Shown piece after piece: positions 1 to 12,553 of a DNA stretch of 64,000 nucleotides. The DNA comes from Flammulina velutipes (taxonomy: Eukaryota; Basidiomycota; Agaricomycetes; Agaricales; Physalacriaceae). The notes beneath the pieces were generated by a model that did no database searches, was not told the origin of the DNA, and was given only the letters and a program-made list of their open reading frames with translations. Within the stretch, counting starts at the first letter, position 1. Each line of letters opens with the position of its first letter. The stretch covers positions 806,001 through 870,000 of the forward strand of contig CM022372.1 of assembly GCA_011800155.1 (NCBI GenBank), in the 5' to 3' direction. A program made the translations under genes and the position numbers.

Positions 1-1
1 G

Positions 2-421
2 TCAGGATGTTCGCACCTTGAGCAAGAATCGGATTTCCAACTCCGTCTTAGTAAATCTCTCTGAACCTTCGGGTGCCAAGACGACCTTCAAGATGGCGGC
101 AACCATCCCTCCAGAACCAGCCGTCTTGTCCTTGAAGCCGCCGTCTAAGATATTATAAGCCTTGGAGAATGCACCCTGATCTGCTTCTGGGAGGAGTTCG
201 ATACGGTACTGCGTACCATCCAGATTAATGGCTTGGGCTCTCCGATAAGGTTGTCGCCCAGAGATGGTAGACGAGTTGCTGAGGATAGGCCTACAGGAGG
301 GGGTAGAAATGAGTGAGTACACGGGGGAAATGAATAGTACATACAATGCATTGACACCGCCAAGAGTAGCTGAGAAGAGAGCAAGAACAATGAAGATGAA
401 ATGAATGCAAGAGAGCTTCAT
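2..421 (-). CDS. Secreted protein with kinase-like N-lobe, 5' part only (runs off left edge)
   Basis: The start codon at 421 opens a hydrophobic signal-peptide-like N-terminus (MKLSCIHFIFIVLALFSA). A 54-nt in-frame intron is likely at 291-344, with donor GTATGT and acceptor CTGTAG; reading through it also stays open. After the intron, residues with a GAFSKAYNI pattern followed by a later AAILKVV recall the glycine loop and the VAIK lysine strand of a protein kinase N-lobe. The reading frame continues off the left edge, so catalytic motifs cannot be seen. Secreted kinase-like proteins of this kind occur in agaricomycete genomes. The kinase link is inferred from a short stretch and is tentative; the signal peptide and the open frame are directly visible. 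Confidence 0.5.
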   Translation of the reverse strand: MKLSCIHFIFIVLALFSATLGGVNALYVLFISPVYSLISTPSCRPILSNSSTISGRQPYRRAQAINLDGTQYRIELLPEADQGAFSKAYNILDGGFKDKTAGSGGMVAAILKVVLAPEGSERFTKTELEIRFLLKVRTS

Positions 422-1084
422 ACTGAACGAGGCCAGCTCGCGCGCGAACGGCGGGCAGCAAAAGCAAAGCCTATTATAAAGTCTCTCGTCAATGTAATAA
501 ATCAGCTCAACTGACGTTGTATGATCTCAACGTTCCTCGGCGTAGTACACTGCTGTAGTACAGAGGCCCAGAATAATGTCACCGCTTGTGAACTGAGATA
601 AGTGTGGCACATCGGTGTGTATTATCCAAGTCGCCGAGCCCTCTCCTAATGCCCGGTGATGGGTCAATAGATCTGTTGAAATTATGTCCGAGATGAGAGC
701 CATTTACTGTGAGAGCGACATGTCGTTGAATGGAGGTAGCAAGTTTGGGACTAGACAAAGAACACTAAACGAGCGACTAAACGCGATCGGTCACAGCTTG
801 TCACGCTTCAACTGTGGTAATAAATTCGAAATGGCGTCCGACACAAGAGATACTATGCAGCAGCTTTCGTAGTCGAGAATCCTAGTAATTTAAAGTGCAG
901 GCCTCGAGCGCACAACATTTCTTGAATGTAAAAAACGAGTACTGTATCTCAGATCATGTGACAACTTGGTTCTAACTTCTAACTTCTTCGTCGGCACCTG
1001 CCATCATTCAAATCGCAAAATGGGCTTGCCGTCGCAGCTAGAGCGTACTGGGAGCGCCAGCTACACTCTCTTCCATCTACCACC
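422..1084. other. Intergenic, divergent promoter region
   Basis: This stretch lies between the start of the left-edge gene on the minus strand and the aldehyde dehydrogenase start on the plus strand, so it should hold both promoters. A 62-codon open frame at 684-872 has no family resemblance and is not called. No RNA gene or repeat was seen. Confidence 0.6.
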
Positions 1085-2643
1085 ATGACTGAGTCGCTCC
1101 CATTCACGCCACTTTTCATCGATGGAAAACAAGTTCCTTCCAGCGCAGGCTCGACTTTCCAAATCTACAATCCTTTCACAGAATCTGTCGTCGGAACATG
1201 CGCCACTGCCACGTCAGACGACTGTACTGCTGCTCTACAAAGTGCAGCGAGAGCGTTTCCAGACTGGGAAGCCACTCCTCTCGCCAAACGGCAAGAAATT
1301 GTCTCTCGTGCGGCTGCCATCTTCGAGGAAGAGGCAACGAAAAGTAGGATACTGGACGCCGGACGAGCAGAAACAGCTGCAACGGACGCATGTATCAATG
1401 GGATGAACAAGGACATCGCACAATACATGAGGGCCAATGTTGAGTATTCTATGCTCATGGATCAAGTCGACTCGTCGCCTTCGACGCGTGTCCAAGGTGC
1501 AAAGGTGGAAGTTAGGCGGCGCGCCATGGGCGTTGTGTACGTACCCAGTAACAGATCGGAGTTACTTAAATTTACTAGTGCTTTCTAGCCTCGCCATCTC
1601 TCCGTGGAACGCACCAGTGTATCTCTCCATCCGCGCTATCACCGTCCCACTACTTTGTGGCAACACTGTGATCCTCAAAGCATCCGAATACACTCCCCGC
1701 TCGCAAGCCATCGTCGCCGAAGTATTTCACCAAGCAGGAATCCCCCCAGGTGTATTGAACTATATCTCAATGACTCGAGAGGCTTCCCCTTCTCTCACTG
1801 CCCAGCTGATAGCACATCCTGCCGTCCGCAAAATCAACTTCACTGGCAGCAAACGCGTCGGTACTATCATCGCGACCGAAGCCGCAAAGCACCTCAAACC
1901 GTGCGTCCTCGAGTTGGGCGGAAAGAGCCCAGCGGTGGTTCTCGCCGATGCGAATATAGCACTTGCTGCTCGAGCCATTGTGTTCGGCGCCTTCTCGCAC
2001 TCGGGACAAATATGCATGTCTACTTGTCGTGTTATTGTGCAGCGGGCCGTTTCTGAGGAACTCATTCAGAAAATCTGCGAATTGGCTGGGACGTGGAAGG
2101 CTGGGGGACCGGGAGAGGAAGGCATCCAGTCGGGTGTTTTGTTTACCCAGGAGCTTGCAGGCAGTGTTGTAGGTCTGATCCAGGAGGCCAAGAACATGGG
2201 AGCGCGTATTGTCCTGGGTGACGGGAACCGCGTCCGTGGTGTGGTGCAGCCACACGTCCTCGTTTTGGACGGTATGGAGGCTGAACCCAGCATTTGGAAG
2301 GAGGAATCCTTTGGGCCTGAACTCGTTATTCGCACCTTTGACGATCTTGAAGAGGGCATCGCGCTTACGAACGATTCAGATTACACACTAACTTCATCGT
2401 TGTGGACGGAGAGTAAGGAGCTGGCTGATTCTGTGGCACAGCGCATCCATGCGGGTTATGTGAATGTCAACGGCTCGACGATTCACGGTGAATTCGAATA
2501 TGGCTTGATGGGCCTTGGGTAAGGTCTTCCTCTTTCTCCAAAGTCACTCATACTGACGATCCTGCAGAGGATCGTCTGGATACGGTCGTTTCGGTGTTGA
2601 CGACTTTACCGATAAGAGGGTGACGGTCTATCACCCTACATAG
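1085..2643 (+). CDS. NAD(P)-dependent aldehyde dehydrogenase (vanillin/salicylaldehyde dehydrogenase-like)
   Basis: Oxidises an aldehyde to the acid with NAD(P)+. There are three exons: 1085-1536, 1589-2518 and 2568-2643. They join to a 485-residue protein, normal for the superfamily. The first donor is GTACGT at 1537, because this restores the conserved GVVLAISPWNAP cofactor-binding strand. Other hallmarks are LELGGKSP with the catalytic Glu, the active-site Cys in GQICMST, and EESFGPEL near the C-terminus. The end GRFGVDDFTDKRVTVYHPT is also typical. The subclass resembles bacterial and fungal salicylaldehyde or vanillin dehydrogenases, which would suit turnover of lignin-derived aromatic aldehydes; the substrate is inference. 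There is no obvious signal peptide, so a cytosolic enzyme is expected. Confidence 0.93.
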
Positions 2644-2791
2644 TGCGTATTCTGGTCTTGTACTTTTCAACAATGTAGGTGTTTGTATCTTGGCACATGG
2701 ACAATAGACCTCTTTCGTTCACGTCGATCTACAAACGGACCATTGATCCCGACGTCGTGATCATGAACAATGTCCTTTTTGCTTTGACGAG

Positions 2792-2799
2792 TATAAAAG
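2792..2799 (+). promoter_or_regulatory. TATA box
   Basis: TATAAAAG lies 42 nt upstream of the start codon of the gene at 2842, a plausible core promoter position. Confidence 0.5.
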
Positions 2800-2841
2800 A
2801 CGCCCACTGCTCCATGGTTCAAGCAAATCCCAACATTAACA

Positions 2842-3694
2842 ATGTCGTACGCTCACCTCGCAGAGCACGAACGCTCCCTCAACCGCGGACTTATGCTCCT
2901 TAGCGAAAAGCGTGGCCGAATGCAGATGATAGTAGCCCAGCTGATCGTCGACGAGATAGCCGAATGGCTACCCATCCTGTGGCGCGCTATCTGGTTCGAC
3001 TTTAGCGGTCAGCGCTTCGCCCTTGCCAGGCATGCGTTGTTCATCTGCACGTCGACGTGGAAGAAGATGGAGCTCTATGGGGGTCGCAAGTGGGTCTCCG
3101 CAACACTGTAACATGAAGTTCAACCAGTACTGATCTTTGGTCTAGTTTCGACAACGTAACCACCTCATACAGCCTGTCCGTGGGCTTCTTTGGAGATTAC
3201 AAACCTAGAGGAGCACGCAAGTGTAACGGAAGAAAGGGACAGGGACAGGACGTACATCTTCGCGTTTTCCACCAGAGGATCGGTACGCTCGCATGGCCGA
3301 TTAAGTGGATGTGGCGCGAGCTTTTGGTATTGTCGCAGGCGAGGAAGCTCTCGACGCAGGTAATTCTGGATGTCTTGGCGCAGCATGCATTGTTTGAAGA
3401 TGTCAAGTTTATTTTGCGTGGTAACAATGTGAAAGATTGTATGTCCAACTTTCTTTTCTTACGATTGGTATTGACACACATTTGATAGCGAATAAGGAGG
3501 GGTACGCGTACTTTGATGAGCACTGGGACGAACCGCTCAAGATAGCTGGAGAAACTGTTTTCCTTAGGATGGGTGGAGAGCTAGCGCCCCCGTTATCAAG
3601 CTCAGACTCCGACCAGACAGAAAGCGATGAGGAGCATGAGGTAGATGATGGCCAACACTCCGATTGGACAGATCTGGAAGACAGATACCTGTAA
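2842..3694 (+). CDS. Fungal protein of unknown function
   Basis: There are three exons: 2842-3089, 3146-3438 and 3489-3694. Introns of 56 and 50 nt are in phase and join to 248 residues. No catalytic motif or family was recognised. The N-terminal half is rich in Trp, Arg and hydrophobic residues (for example WLPILWRAIWFDF), without a clear transmembrane segment or signal peptide. The C-terminus is strongly acidic and Ser-rich (SSSDSDQTESDEEHEVDDGQ). A good TATA box sits just upstream, and both introns have regular donors and acceptors, which supports a real gene. It lies tail-to-tail with the TPR gene, 160 bp from that gene's stop. Confidence 0.7.
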
Positions 3695-3854
3695 CCTGTG
3701 CATTGCCATTCAATTTATACAAAATAACTGTCCACTGATAAATTATATTCATGGGTGCAAAAAGAATTATCAAGAAAGTGCGATAGAAATACAAATGCTC
3801 GTAACTTACAAACAACACAAGGTAGATAGCAGCAGAGAATGTAAAATACGCGCG

Positions 3855-6800
3855 TTAGGAAGCAGCAGCGCCAGCCCCGCCTCCACCAGTAGCAGCGGGA
3901 GGCGGTGGTCGCTTAAGGACGGGTCTTGGTCTCTTGGCCTGGGGATCATCGGAGGGTGCGACCTCTTCTCTCGGTCTTTTCATAGACGCCCCCAAGATCG
4001 AGACCTCTCCTGGCTGCTGGGCTGGCGGAGCAGTACTCTTGTTGGGAGCTGCCCCTCTGGCAGCACCACCTTTGCCTCGAGCTGCAGCGCCGCCACGTGC
4101 AGGTGCGCCACGAGCCGCACCACCCGCTGCACCACCACGAAGAATAGCTGCCGCTGGGTTAGGCGCGCCTAGAGATTTGTCAGGAAGAGGCTTCGTTGCT
4201 TTAGCACCGTTGGCAGATATACTTTGGTTGGCAGGCCTGGTAGGAGTAGGTTTGGCAGCAGCAGGATTTGGAGGTGGGGCGGAAGAAGTAGACGCGACAG
4301 GAGGAGCAGTGATGGCAGGCGATATCAAAGCAGCAGCCGACCCGACACTAGGTGTCGGTTCAACATCATCTACACCGGGGACTTTGACTTTCGTTTGTTC
4401 CTCCGTAATGTATCCCTGCGCTAACCAATGTTTGCAGCGTTTTTCGAGATTCTGAAGAGCTTTGGTCCGGGTGAGGAGAAGGCGATCCTTGAGCTGGATT
4501 TTCGAGTTGACCTCCCGTTTGGCCAAATCTTGGGCATCTGCCAGTATTTTGTTCAATGCTGCAGACCCTTCCGCGGGTATTGGACCAGCAGCAACCTTGA
4601 GTGCGATCATCTCTTTCTGATGTGCGGCCTTGAGTGCCTCCAACTCTTCCAAATGTTTCTTCGTCGTTTCTTCTGGCACCACGCTTGTCTTCTGGAGCTC
4701 AACTCGAAGTGCGTCCAATGCGGTTTTGACGGCTGCTTCTTGATCTTTGATAGCCTTTGCCGCATCGTCTCTGCGTCCTTGAACAGATGCATTTAGGCGG
4801 ACGTTTAGCTTCGCCTGCGCGACGTGTTGGTTAGTTATGACAAGGCAATCCAAGGATGGACAGTACACACAATGGCATCCCGGTTCGCTGTCAATTCTTC
4901 CGTCAGGCCTTCGATCTTCTCTTCTAGGTCCTGCAAATAAAGGGTGAGTGATAAGATGTCTTAACTGAAAATTAGACATACCTTGACTTTGCCCTCCGCA
5001 TCTTCACGAGCTTTCTCGATGCTCGCCTTCTCTGCGTCAAAGAGGATCCTCGTTGCCTCATCGCCAGTAGCCTGAGAAGCTTGCGTCAACAGCGCCTTCT
5101 CAGCAGCCCATTTCTCCCGCTCGACACCCCACTTCTCCAACTCAGTCCGCATCGACACGTTGTGCCGCTTCAAGGTATTGATAATGTCGGCCGTTTTCTT
5201 CGCTTCCTCGGGATCCACTGTCTTCGACGGTAACGCCTCTGCAGCCGTCTTCGCCTCTTGGAGAACTTTGATCTCGGACTCCAAACTCGAGATCTTGGTC
5301 GTGAGCGTACCCTTCTCCTCATCGTACGCAGTCTTCTCCTTCTGCAATTCGGCCCTCAAACCCGGCAGTTCAAGAGCCTCCTCCTTGTAACGATCGTGCG
5401 CTTTCTTGAACACGCCAAACCTATCACGAAGGGTTTTCGACTACGATTTCGATGTAAGTCAAAGCAAGGGTCAAGACGAGATCAGTACTCATACCTCCGA
5501 TATAGCTTTCGAGTTCACTGCCTCCAATTCCAGCACCTTCGCGTCCAGTTCAACATTCTTCTCCTTCAGACGAGAAATCTCTTCCTGCAGAGCTTGCATT
5601 TCGGCAGGATCAATGCGATCATACTATAGCGATGCGTGAGCACACAATCAAGGGGGGGGGGGTGGAAGAATCCCCGTACCTTCGACAACAACTGCGTATT
5701 CCTATCTTGCCAGCGCTTACACTCAATCTCAAGTCGCGTGATATGGGCTTTACTGGCCTGAAGCTCCGCCTGCGCAACACGTAATTGCTCTTTAGCGGGT
5801 TCCAACTGTCCCGAGACATCCTTCAACTGAGTCTCCAGCAGCTTGACGCGTTTCGAATGTCGTTCGGCGTCAGCACGTAAAGTCGCATTGCTTTCACGCA
5901 AGATGTTGAGTTGCTCAATCCGCTGGACAAGCTCGGAGTGTTGGGAGGCGGAAGCTGCATTTTCCACGGCCTTTTCCCTCTCCTAATCAGAGTAAGTACG
6001 ATTTCGAAGACTATGTGGTTGATTATTCTCACTTGTGAAAGAATAGTCCGGGTCTCATCCAGTTCATGATTGAGATGATCGGCCTGCGCCTTCAGGCGAG
6101 CGTTTTCGGCCTGCTTAGCATCAAGCTGGACTTCCAGATACTGGTTCTGGTCACGCAGGTAGTTGACAACCTGAGGAACCTCCGATGAACGCCCTTCACC
6201 GACACCATCATCGTCACCAGGCGCCCCGGATACAGATGACTGTCGTGCCCGTTCCGCTTGTTTGGCAAAATCGTCGAACTGTTGGATAAGAACCTTATTC
6301 TGAGATTGAAGGTCTTTGAACCTAGGGAAATGTAAGCATAGGCATGAGAAGTGTCCTTGACGTGCAATTACCTCTTGGAATGTTCTGCGACCTCCTTCTC
6401 CAAAATCTGTTTCTGCTGATTCCAGCTCGCTTCTGATGCGGATAACTTGGCAATAGCAGTCTCAGCAGCTACGACCTTATCACGCGAAGTTGCTTGGAGT
6501 TCAGAAAGCTGCTCCCTCAGAGCTGTGACAGCCTTGATGTCTTCAGCGTGGGCCACGACCTCTTGCTGATAACGTTCCTCGGCGGCCTAAAACAGGAGGA
6601 CAAAAATCAACACGAAGGTCCTGAACTATAGCAGACAACGACACTCACCTTGGTTCTCTCCCGTTGTTCCCGCATCTCTGTTTCTCGAGAGGTTCGGTCA
6701 CTCTCCGAGTACTTCTCAGACGTACTTAGCTCCACGATGGTGCCTTCCAGCTCATTCTTGTCCTTCGTCCAAGCAAGCCTTTCGGAGTCAAGAGTGCTTT

Positions 6801-9800
6801 GAAGTTCCTTCAACGAGTTAGTGGCCCGTACAACGTCGCTTTCAGCAGTCCCCAGCTTCTCTTCTAAGCCACTGATCGTAGACTGTTGGAAGTTAGCGTC
6901 TCATCCATTTCTCCAACATGGATGCGGACTTACCTGATGTTTCGCAAGAGCAGCATCCGTAGAAAGCTTGTACTCGTCGAATGTCGCATGTAGTTGACCC
7001 AATGCGTCTTCCGAAGCGCGACTCATGCTCTCGTACTGTATGACACGTTCCTTGGCCTTTTCGAGATCCCGTTCGGCCACCTTGAGTTTAGCGCTATGAT
7101 AACTTTCAATATCTCAAACATAGCCAATCATCATCAGCCTCACCTTAGTTCAGCGACTTCCGTCTGTAACTGTTGCTCGCTGGTCAAGTCCGAAGGTGGA
7201 CCAGATGATGTAGAAGTAGAGCCATGTCGCTCGTACACGGCGAGTTTCTCTTTGTTGCTCTCCGTGTACTTGCTTAGATCCTCCACACGCTGTTCGAGGT
7301 GCTTCTTGCTCGTCTCGGCAGCAATCAACGACTCTCGCGTCTTCGCCAGATCTTCGGACTAGATATCTGTCTTAGCAACGAAAAACTGGTGTATTCCAAT
7401 CGTCAACTTACCAGCTTCTCCACGCGGTTTTGAAGGTCCCGGGTTTCAAGTTCCTTCTGGAGAGTGATACGACGGACGTTATCACGCTCGTCCGAAAGCT
7501 GAGATCGATTATCCTGACTGTGGTAGATCTGTTAGAAGATGAATCAGGCAATGTCAAAGACGGCTTACATTTGACTCTCTAGTAGTTCCAATTGACTCTC
7601 CAAACGACGGCGATCATTCTCTGAAGAACGTTGGTTATCTGCGTTCATCTTCTGGATGTTGGACATCATATCGGACAGATGCGACCGTTCTAGAGACAGG
7701 GTCTTGTTCTCGTCAACGAGGCGATTCTGAACGCTCTGCAAACAGTCAATCTCCAGAAAATGCAAGATCCATGTCGCTCACCTCCCATATGTTCTTCTCT
7801 GCTCGGAGATTGGCAGACTCGTTGCGAAGTTGTTCCATACGACTTGTAGCGATACGTAGATCCTCACTAACGCGCGCGCACTCGATATCGACCCGTGTCC
7901 ATTGATCATAGAGCTGTTGATTGCGCTTGTTCGCTTCCTCCAACTCTTGAGCACGGAGAGTGTATTCTTCCTGGCTGATACGGTTGCGCTCTGAGAAACA
8001 ATCAGCAGGTGGTTGTGAAAATTAAAAAAAAAGCTTACCGTTGAGATAGTCGCTTCGAGCCTTCTCTTTCGCGATATCCACCTGAAGCTTGCCGACCTCC
8101 TTCTGGGCAGCAGCAAGGTCCTCCCTCAGCCGGACAGAATCGACTCCCATTTCGGCCCTGTACGCATCGAACTGTGATTGGATGTCCGCAAAATCTTTGG
8201 ATGCATCCATGCCAGAAGTGTGACCATTGACGCTACCAGAGGAGGCACCAGCTTCGAGACGTGCGATCATGCCCTTCATGGCTTCCCTCTCCTTCACGTA
8301 CGTTTGTATGATCCCGTCACTGCTCTTCTTCTGTCTCTCGAGTTGAGCTGCCATCTCTTCTATGGCCTGGTGCGCCTCCTGTATGGCCGCAGCCTGTTCC
8401 TTCTCCATCGCCTCTCTGTATTCTGCCTCACCGGCCTCCATCTTGTTAGCAAGGCCCCGTACGACCTGCAACACCTTTTGGTTCTGCTGCTGCAGCCCTG
8501 GGATGGACTTGAAGAGAACCAGGTTGTTGGTTATCATGCTGCTCACGTCGTTTGATTGCACAACCTCTGAGTCGTCCAAGTCCTCGTCTGCGGGAAGGGT
8601 AGGATCATCACGGCGGCCAATTTCGCGAAGAAGATTCTGAACTTGTCGGCCAAGGTCATTTAGTTGCTGCTCGAAAAGCTTGTTTTCACGCTGTAGCGCT
8701 ACACACTTCTGACCGTTCTCTTGGGCAAGTATGCTCTGAGAGTCGCGATCAGTGATGGTCTGGGCTAGCTGAGACGCGAGCTGTACAGCCTCTGATTGAA
8801 GGCGTTCATATTCGGCTCGTTGTTGAGAGAGGACGGGCGCCTAGAAAAGATAAGCGACAGGAAGACTGTTACGAAGCAATACCACACACCCGTTCCTCGA
8901 TTTGCCTCAAGACGCTGGTCAGGGTGCGATCCATATGCTCGTACTCCTGGCATTTCGTTTCGTATTCCTCTTGAAGCTTGACGTAGTCGGTGTAGACCTC
9001 CGTGAACGTTTTACCACTCCGTTGAACTCTGCTGGCGATGGCCACTGTCGGACTGAGACCCATCATGCCATCAATACTGGAGTCACCCCCACGCATAGGA
9101 GTGCCAGGCAGACGACTTGGAAGAGGAGGTAGTTCACCAAGGCCCATCTTCTCAACCACCGTCTGAAGGTGGTCCACCTTCTTCTCAGCCTCCGCTCGCC
9201 CTCTCTTCTCCCTGTCCAATTCAGCCTTGAAGTCGGCCTCCTGCTTCTCTGTCTTCTCGTTCACTTCGGCCCATTCCTTTTCGATAGATTCGACAATTTC
9301 CTTGGCCTGCTTCTCGCGAGTCTCGAGAACGGAAACCAGACGTCGTAGCCCATTCGCTTCGTTGTTGAAGACAGCCTCCTGCTCCGCTAGTTGGGCGCTT
9401 ACGTCGTGAACTTTGGTGAGAGCCTGCGTGAGCTGGCGCGTTTGAGTTGAGTGAGAAGACTGGAGGGCCTTTAGAGATGCTTGAGCAGAATCATGGTTCT
9501 GGCAAACAGAGTCGTAGTTGGATTGTAATGTAGCGAGTTCGGCCTGCTTGGATTTACGGTATTTGGTGAATTCCTCGGCCTTTGAAGTAAGCTCGGTGTT
9601 GACACGCTCGACTTCCGCCTGCGCGAGTTGGAGTTGTTGGGACAAGGAATCGAGTTTGAACTAGAAAATGTGAGCCCATGCCGGGTTGTAGGCTACGCGT
9701 CAACTTACTTTGCTGGAAGTGTCGGTCGAGCGAAGTTCCCGTAGCTGGTTTTCTAATTCCTGATGTTCCTGGCGCGCCTCCTTGAGGTTCTTCCTGAGCG

Positions 9801-10450
9801 TTTGAATTTCCTCTGAGAGGCTAGTTCAATAATCAATAATTCCGCAACAGAATGAGCACTCACCATCACGTTGTGATTCGTCCTGCTTTAGGCGACTGAC
9901 GACAGCCAAAAGGTCCCTCTTCTCGCGATCCGTCTCTTTCAGGCGGTGTTGCAGTTCCTCTACTTCGGACGAAGAGGCAGACTGGGAGCTTGATATCCTT
10001 GAGATCTGCGTCCGGAGTTCGGCTTGAGAAGTTACTGCAACATTGCTTCAGCGCCGCAATACAATGGTAAAAGAGGCGCCACGCACGTAGTTTGTCCCTT
10101 TCAGATTTGACCTCCTTCAGCTCATCCTGGAGTGTTTGAATTTGCGAATCCAAGTCACTGGAGAGCGTTTCCTTGTCCTGGAGCGCCTGATCGAGCTCGA
10201 CGTCCTTTTTCTCAATGTCCGCACGCGCTTCATCAATACTTTGTTGTTTCGCGTCGATTTCGTCTGCCTGCTCCATAACTAGACGGTAGAGCGCAAGAAT
10301 GTTGTCCGGCGACGGAGAGTCAAGACTAATGCCCGGAAGTAAGGCGGCCAATGCGTCGGGGTCGACATCGTCTGGAATGGATATGGCAATGGTGGTGGCG
10401 GCGTCGTCAGCGACGGCTTTGGCTTGCCGCCTCGTTTTAATGGTCGACAT
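3855..10450 (-). CDS. MLP1: Nucleoporin TPR/Mlp1-type giant coiled-coil protein
   Basis: Spans 6.6 kb with about 18 exons and introns near 50 nt; examples are 10035-10086, 9821-9863, 9661-9708 and one near 4819-4880. The product is roughly 1,850 residues. Nearly the whole length is heptad-rich coiled coil (E, K, Q, L, A). A central block matches the TPR/MLP1 family: LNDLGRQVQNLLREIGRR, then a long helix beginning VVRGLANKMEAGEAEYREA. The C-terminal third loses the coiled coil and becomes Ala/Pro/Gly-rich with ARGG-type repeats and a basic KRPREE segment resembling a nuclear localisation signal. TPR/Mlp proteins form the nuclear-basket filaments of the pore and act in mRNA export quality control. 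The start at 10450 gives MSTIKTRRQAKAVADD. Several minor exon borders are approximate. Confidence 0.9.
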
Positions 10451-10871
10451 AAATGGTGGCAGCGAGAGACGTCGTACAAGCGACAGACTCTGTCTTGCTC
10501 ACCGTTGGTGATGGTAGAAAGCCAAGTTTGAGAATTAACAAAGTACACCAGGTGTTGCTGACTAATTGTGGCGGTGCATTCATCGCTCGTTTGAGTCGTT
10601 TCTTCCGGCTGCGATCGTTCGGTTCGTTTTCGGAAATTTAGTTCACAGATTTCCTACTTAATTTGGTCGCAGATCAAATTGTAAAAAGCCTTAAATGCCT
10701 TTCATAGGTGTAGATTTAATGGTTTCGACGAGAGGCATTATTGAGAGCAACGGTTCCCACATCCTTTTAGCTTAGAATGTCGAATAGACGAACCTAGTGG
10801 GCTAGAGGCTAGGAACGAACCGAACTCACTCAAATGAATTTGTCTCCGGGCCGTTCCCGAATCCTTCCAAA
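10451..10871. other. Intergenic divergent promoter region (TPR / AsnRS)
   Basis: Holds the promoters of the TPR gene (minus strand) and the AsnRS gene (plus strand). Short open frames here overlap in several frames and look like chance. No TATA box, repeat or RNA gene is evident. Confidence 0.6.
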
Positions 10872-12393
10872 ATGCGACCAACGCTTGGTCGACTAGCGTA
10901 CAGATTACCCCCAAACATCGCACAGCTCTCATCCATAAAATGCACAGCGGAACCCATCTCAATTACGGGATTTGTAAAGTCTGTCAGACGCCAAAAACGC
11001 GTCTCGTTCGCCGTGATCAGCGACGGAAGCACAGCGAATGGTCTTCAAGCAGTCTTTGTCAATAATGCTCTTACTGAAGGGTGCGCTCTAATTTCCCCCG
11101 TCATGAACAGTCTCACTAATTCTACTTCAGTCTCACCAATGGCGCCAGCGTCCGGTTAACAGGAAAGCTTGTAGAAAGTCCTGGCGCAAAGCAGGACCTC
11201 GAACTAGTCGTAGAAAACACAGAAATCTTGGGCAAGTGCGACCCGGACGTACGCGTCTCGCTCTTTCTCGGAAAATCTGCTCAACGCTTGAGTAGGTCTA
11301 CCCCATTCAGAAGCAACAACTCTCGATTGAGCACCTAAGAGAAAACCTCTATCTCCGTGCGCGCACCACTCAGCTCGGAGCTATGCTTCGGCTGCGTAGT
11401 AGACTCATGAAAAACATGTTTGAATACTTTGATGTGAGCCCGATATTATCTTCCACCCGTCTAGTTGTTTAATATAATTCTTAGGGCCAAGGCTTCCAGT
11501 TCGCACATACCCCCATACTTACAGCCAACGACGCGGAGGGCGCTGGCGAAACATTCCGCCTGGCACCCGTATCCAAGAATGGAGATCAGTTCTTCGGCAA
11601 CGTCACCCACCTCACAGTCTCGTCCCAACTACACCTGGAAGCCCTCGCTGCAGGCCTATCCCGCGTCTACACTCTAGGACCTTGTTTCCGCGCCGAACGT
11701 TCACAAACCAACCGTCACCTCTCAGAGTTCTGGATGCTCGAGGCAGAATGGACGGACGCTAACAACGAAGGCATTCAAGGAATCTGCAGTTTCGTAGAAG
11801 ACAGCCTCAAATCTCTTGCCCGTGGTGTCGCTGACTCTCAAGAATTCTCTACGCTATGGGGTGGAGAGAATCAAGTTCGCCGAGCCGCGCTAGAGGATTG
11901 CCTCTCGAAGCCTTGGCAACGCATGTCCTATACTGACGCCGTAGAGAAGCTTCAATCTGCACCTGCCAAATTCCACTTTGAACCTATATGGGGTCAGCCT
12001 CTGAGGAGCGAGCATGAGAAATGGCTCGCTGAGGAATTCGTCAAAGGGCCCGTGTTCGTCGTCGACTACCCGAAATCCCTCAAGCCGTTCTACATGCGGG
12101 AGAACACGGATGGGAAGACGGTGGCTTGCTTCGACTTGCTTGTGCCTCATGCTGGGGAACTCGCTGGAGGGTCGGTGAGGGAAGAGCGGTTGGACAGACT
12201 CGACGAGAAGATGAGGTTGGCTGGGATGGATGGCACTGAGTACGCGTGGTACCGGGACTTACGGCGATTCGGCGGATCGCCTCACGGAGGGTATGGACTA
12301 GGCTTTGAACGTCTCGTTTCTTGGCTCAGTGGCATTGAGAACGTACGCGAATGTATTCCCGTCCCAAGATGGGCGGGTAAGATGCTGCTGTGA
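10872..12393 (+). CDS. SLM5: Asparaginyl-tRNA synthetase, mitochondrial type
   Basis: Charges tRNA-Asn with asparagine. There are four exons: 10872-11080, 11131-11248, 11296-11433 and 11485-12393, joining to 457 residues. The N-terminus (MRPTLGRLAYRLPPN) is basic and free of acids, like a mitochondrial presequence. It is followed by an OB-fold (ISITGFVKSVRRQKRVSF). Class II features are FQFAHTPILTANDAEGAGE, motif 2 in CFRAERSQTNRHLSEFW, and motif 3 in GYGLGFERLVSWLSG. The length and the single OB-fold fit bacterial-type mitochondrial AsnRS rather than the longer cytosolic enzyme. The specificity (Asn versus Asp) is judged from overall pattern. The organelle is inferred from the N-terminus. 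Confidence 0.93.
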
Positions 12394-12553
12394 AGGAGAG
12401 AATATAATACATTATTTTGATTGTTAATACAAATCTTACACTGTCACTCAATTCAGACAAACACACTTTCCCTAAGTTAAACGTTATATATTCCATAGCA
12501 ATGTAGATGAGCGTAAATTTCTCGTGAGTACTATCATATATGCAGAATGTGAT

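Noticed and set aside
684..872. 62-codon plus-strand frame in the first intergenic region
   Set aside because: No family resemblance, no splice partner and no conserved pattern; length is within chance expectation.
3934..4455. 173-codon plus-strand frame opposite the TPR gene
   Set aside because: It is the antisense shadow of the Ala/Pro/Gly-rich C-terminus of TPR; its composition mirrors that bias.
5652..5665. Poly-G run in the TPR gene
   Set aside because: It lies inside an intron (about 5625-5680) and does not affect the reading frame; probably simple slippage.
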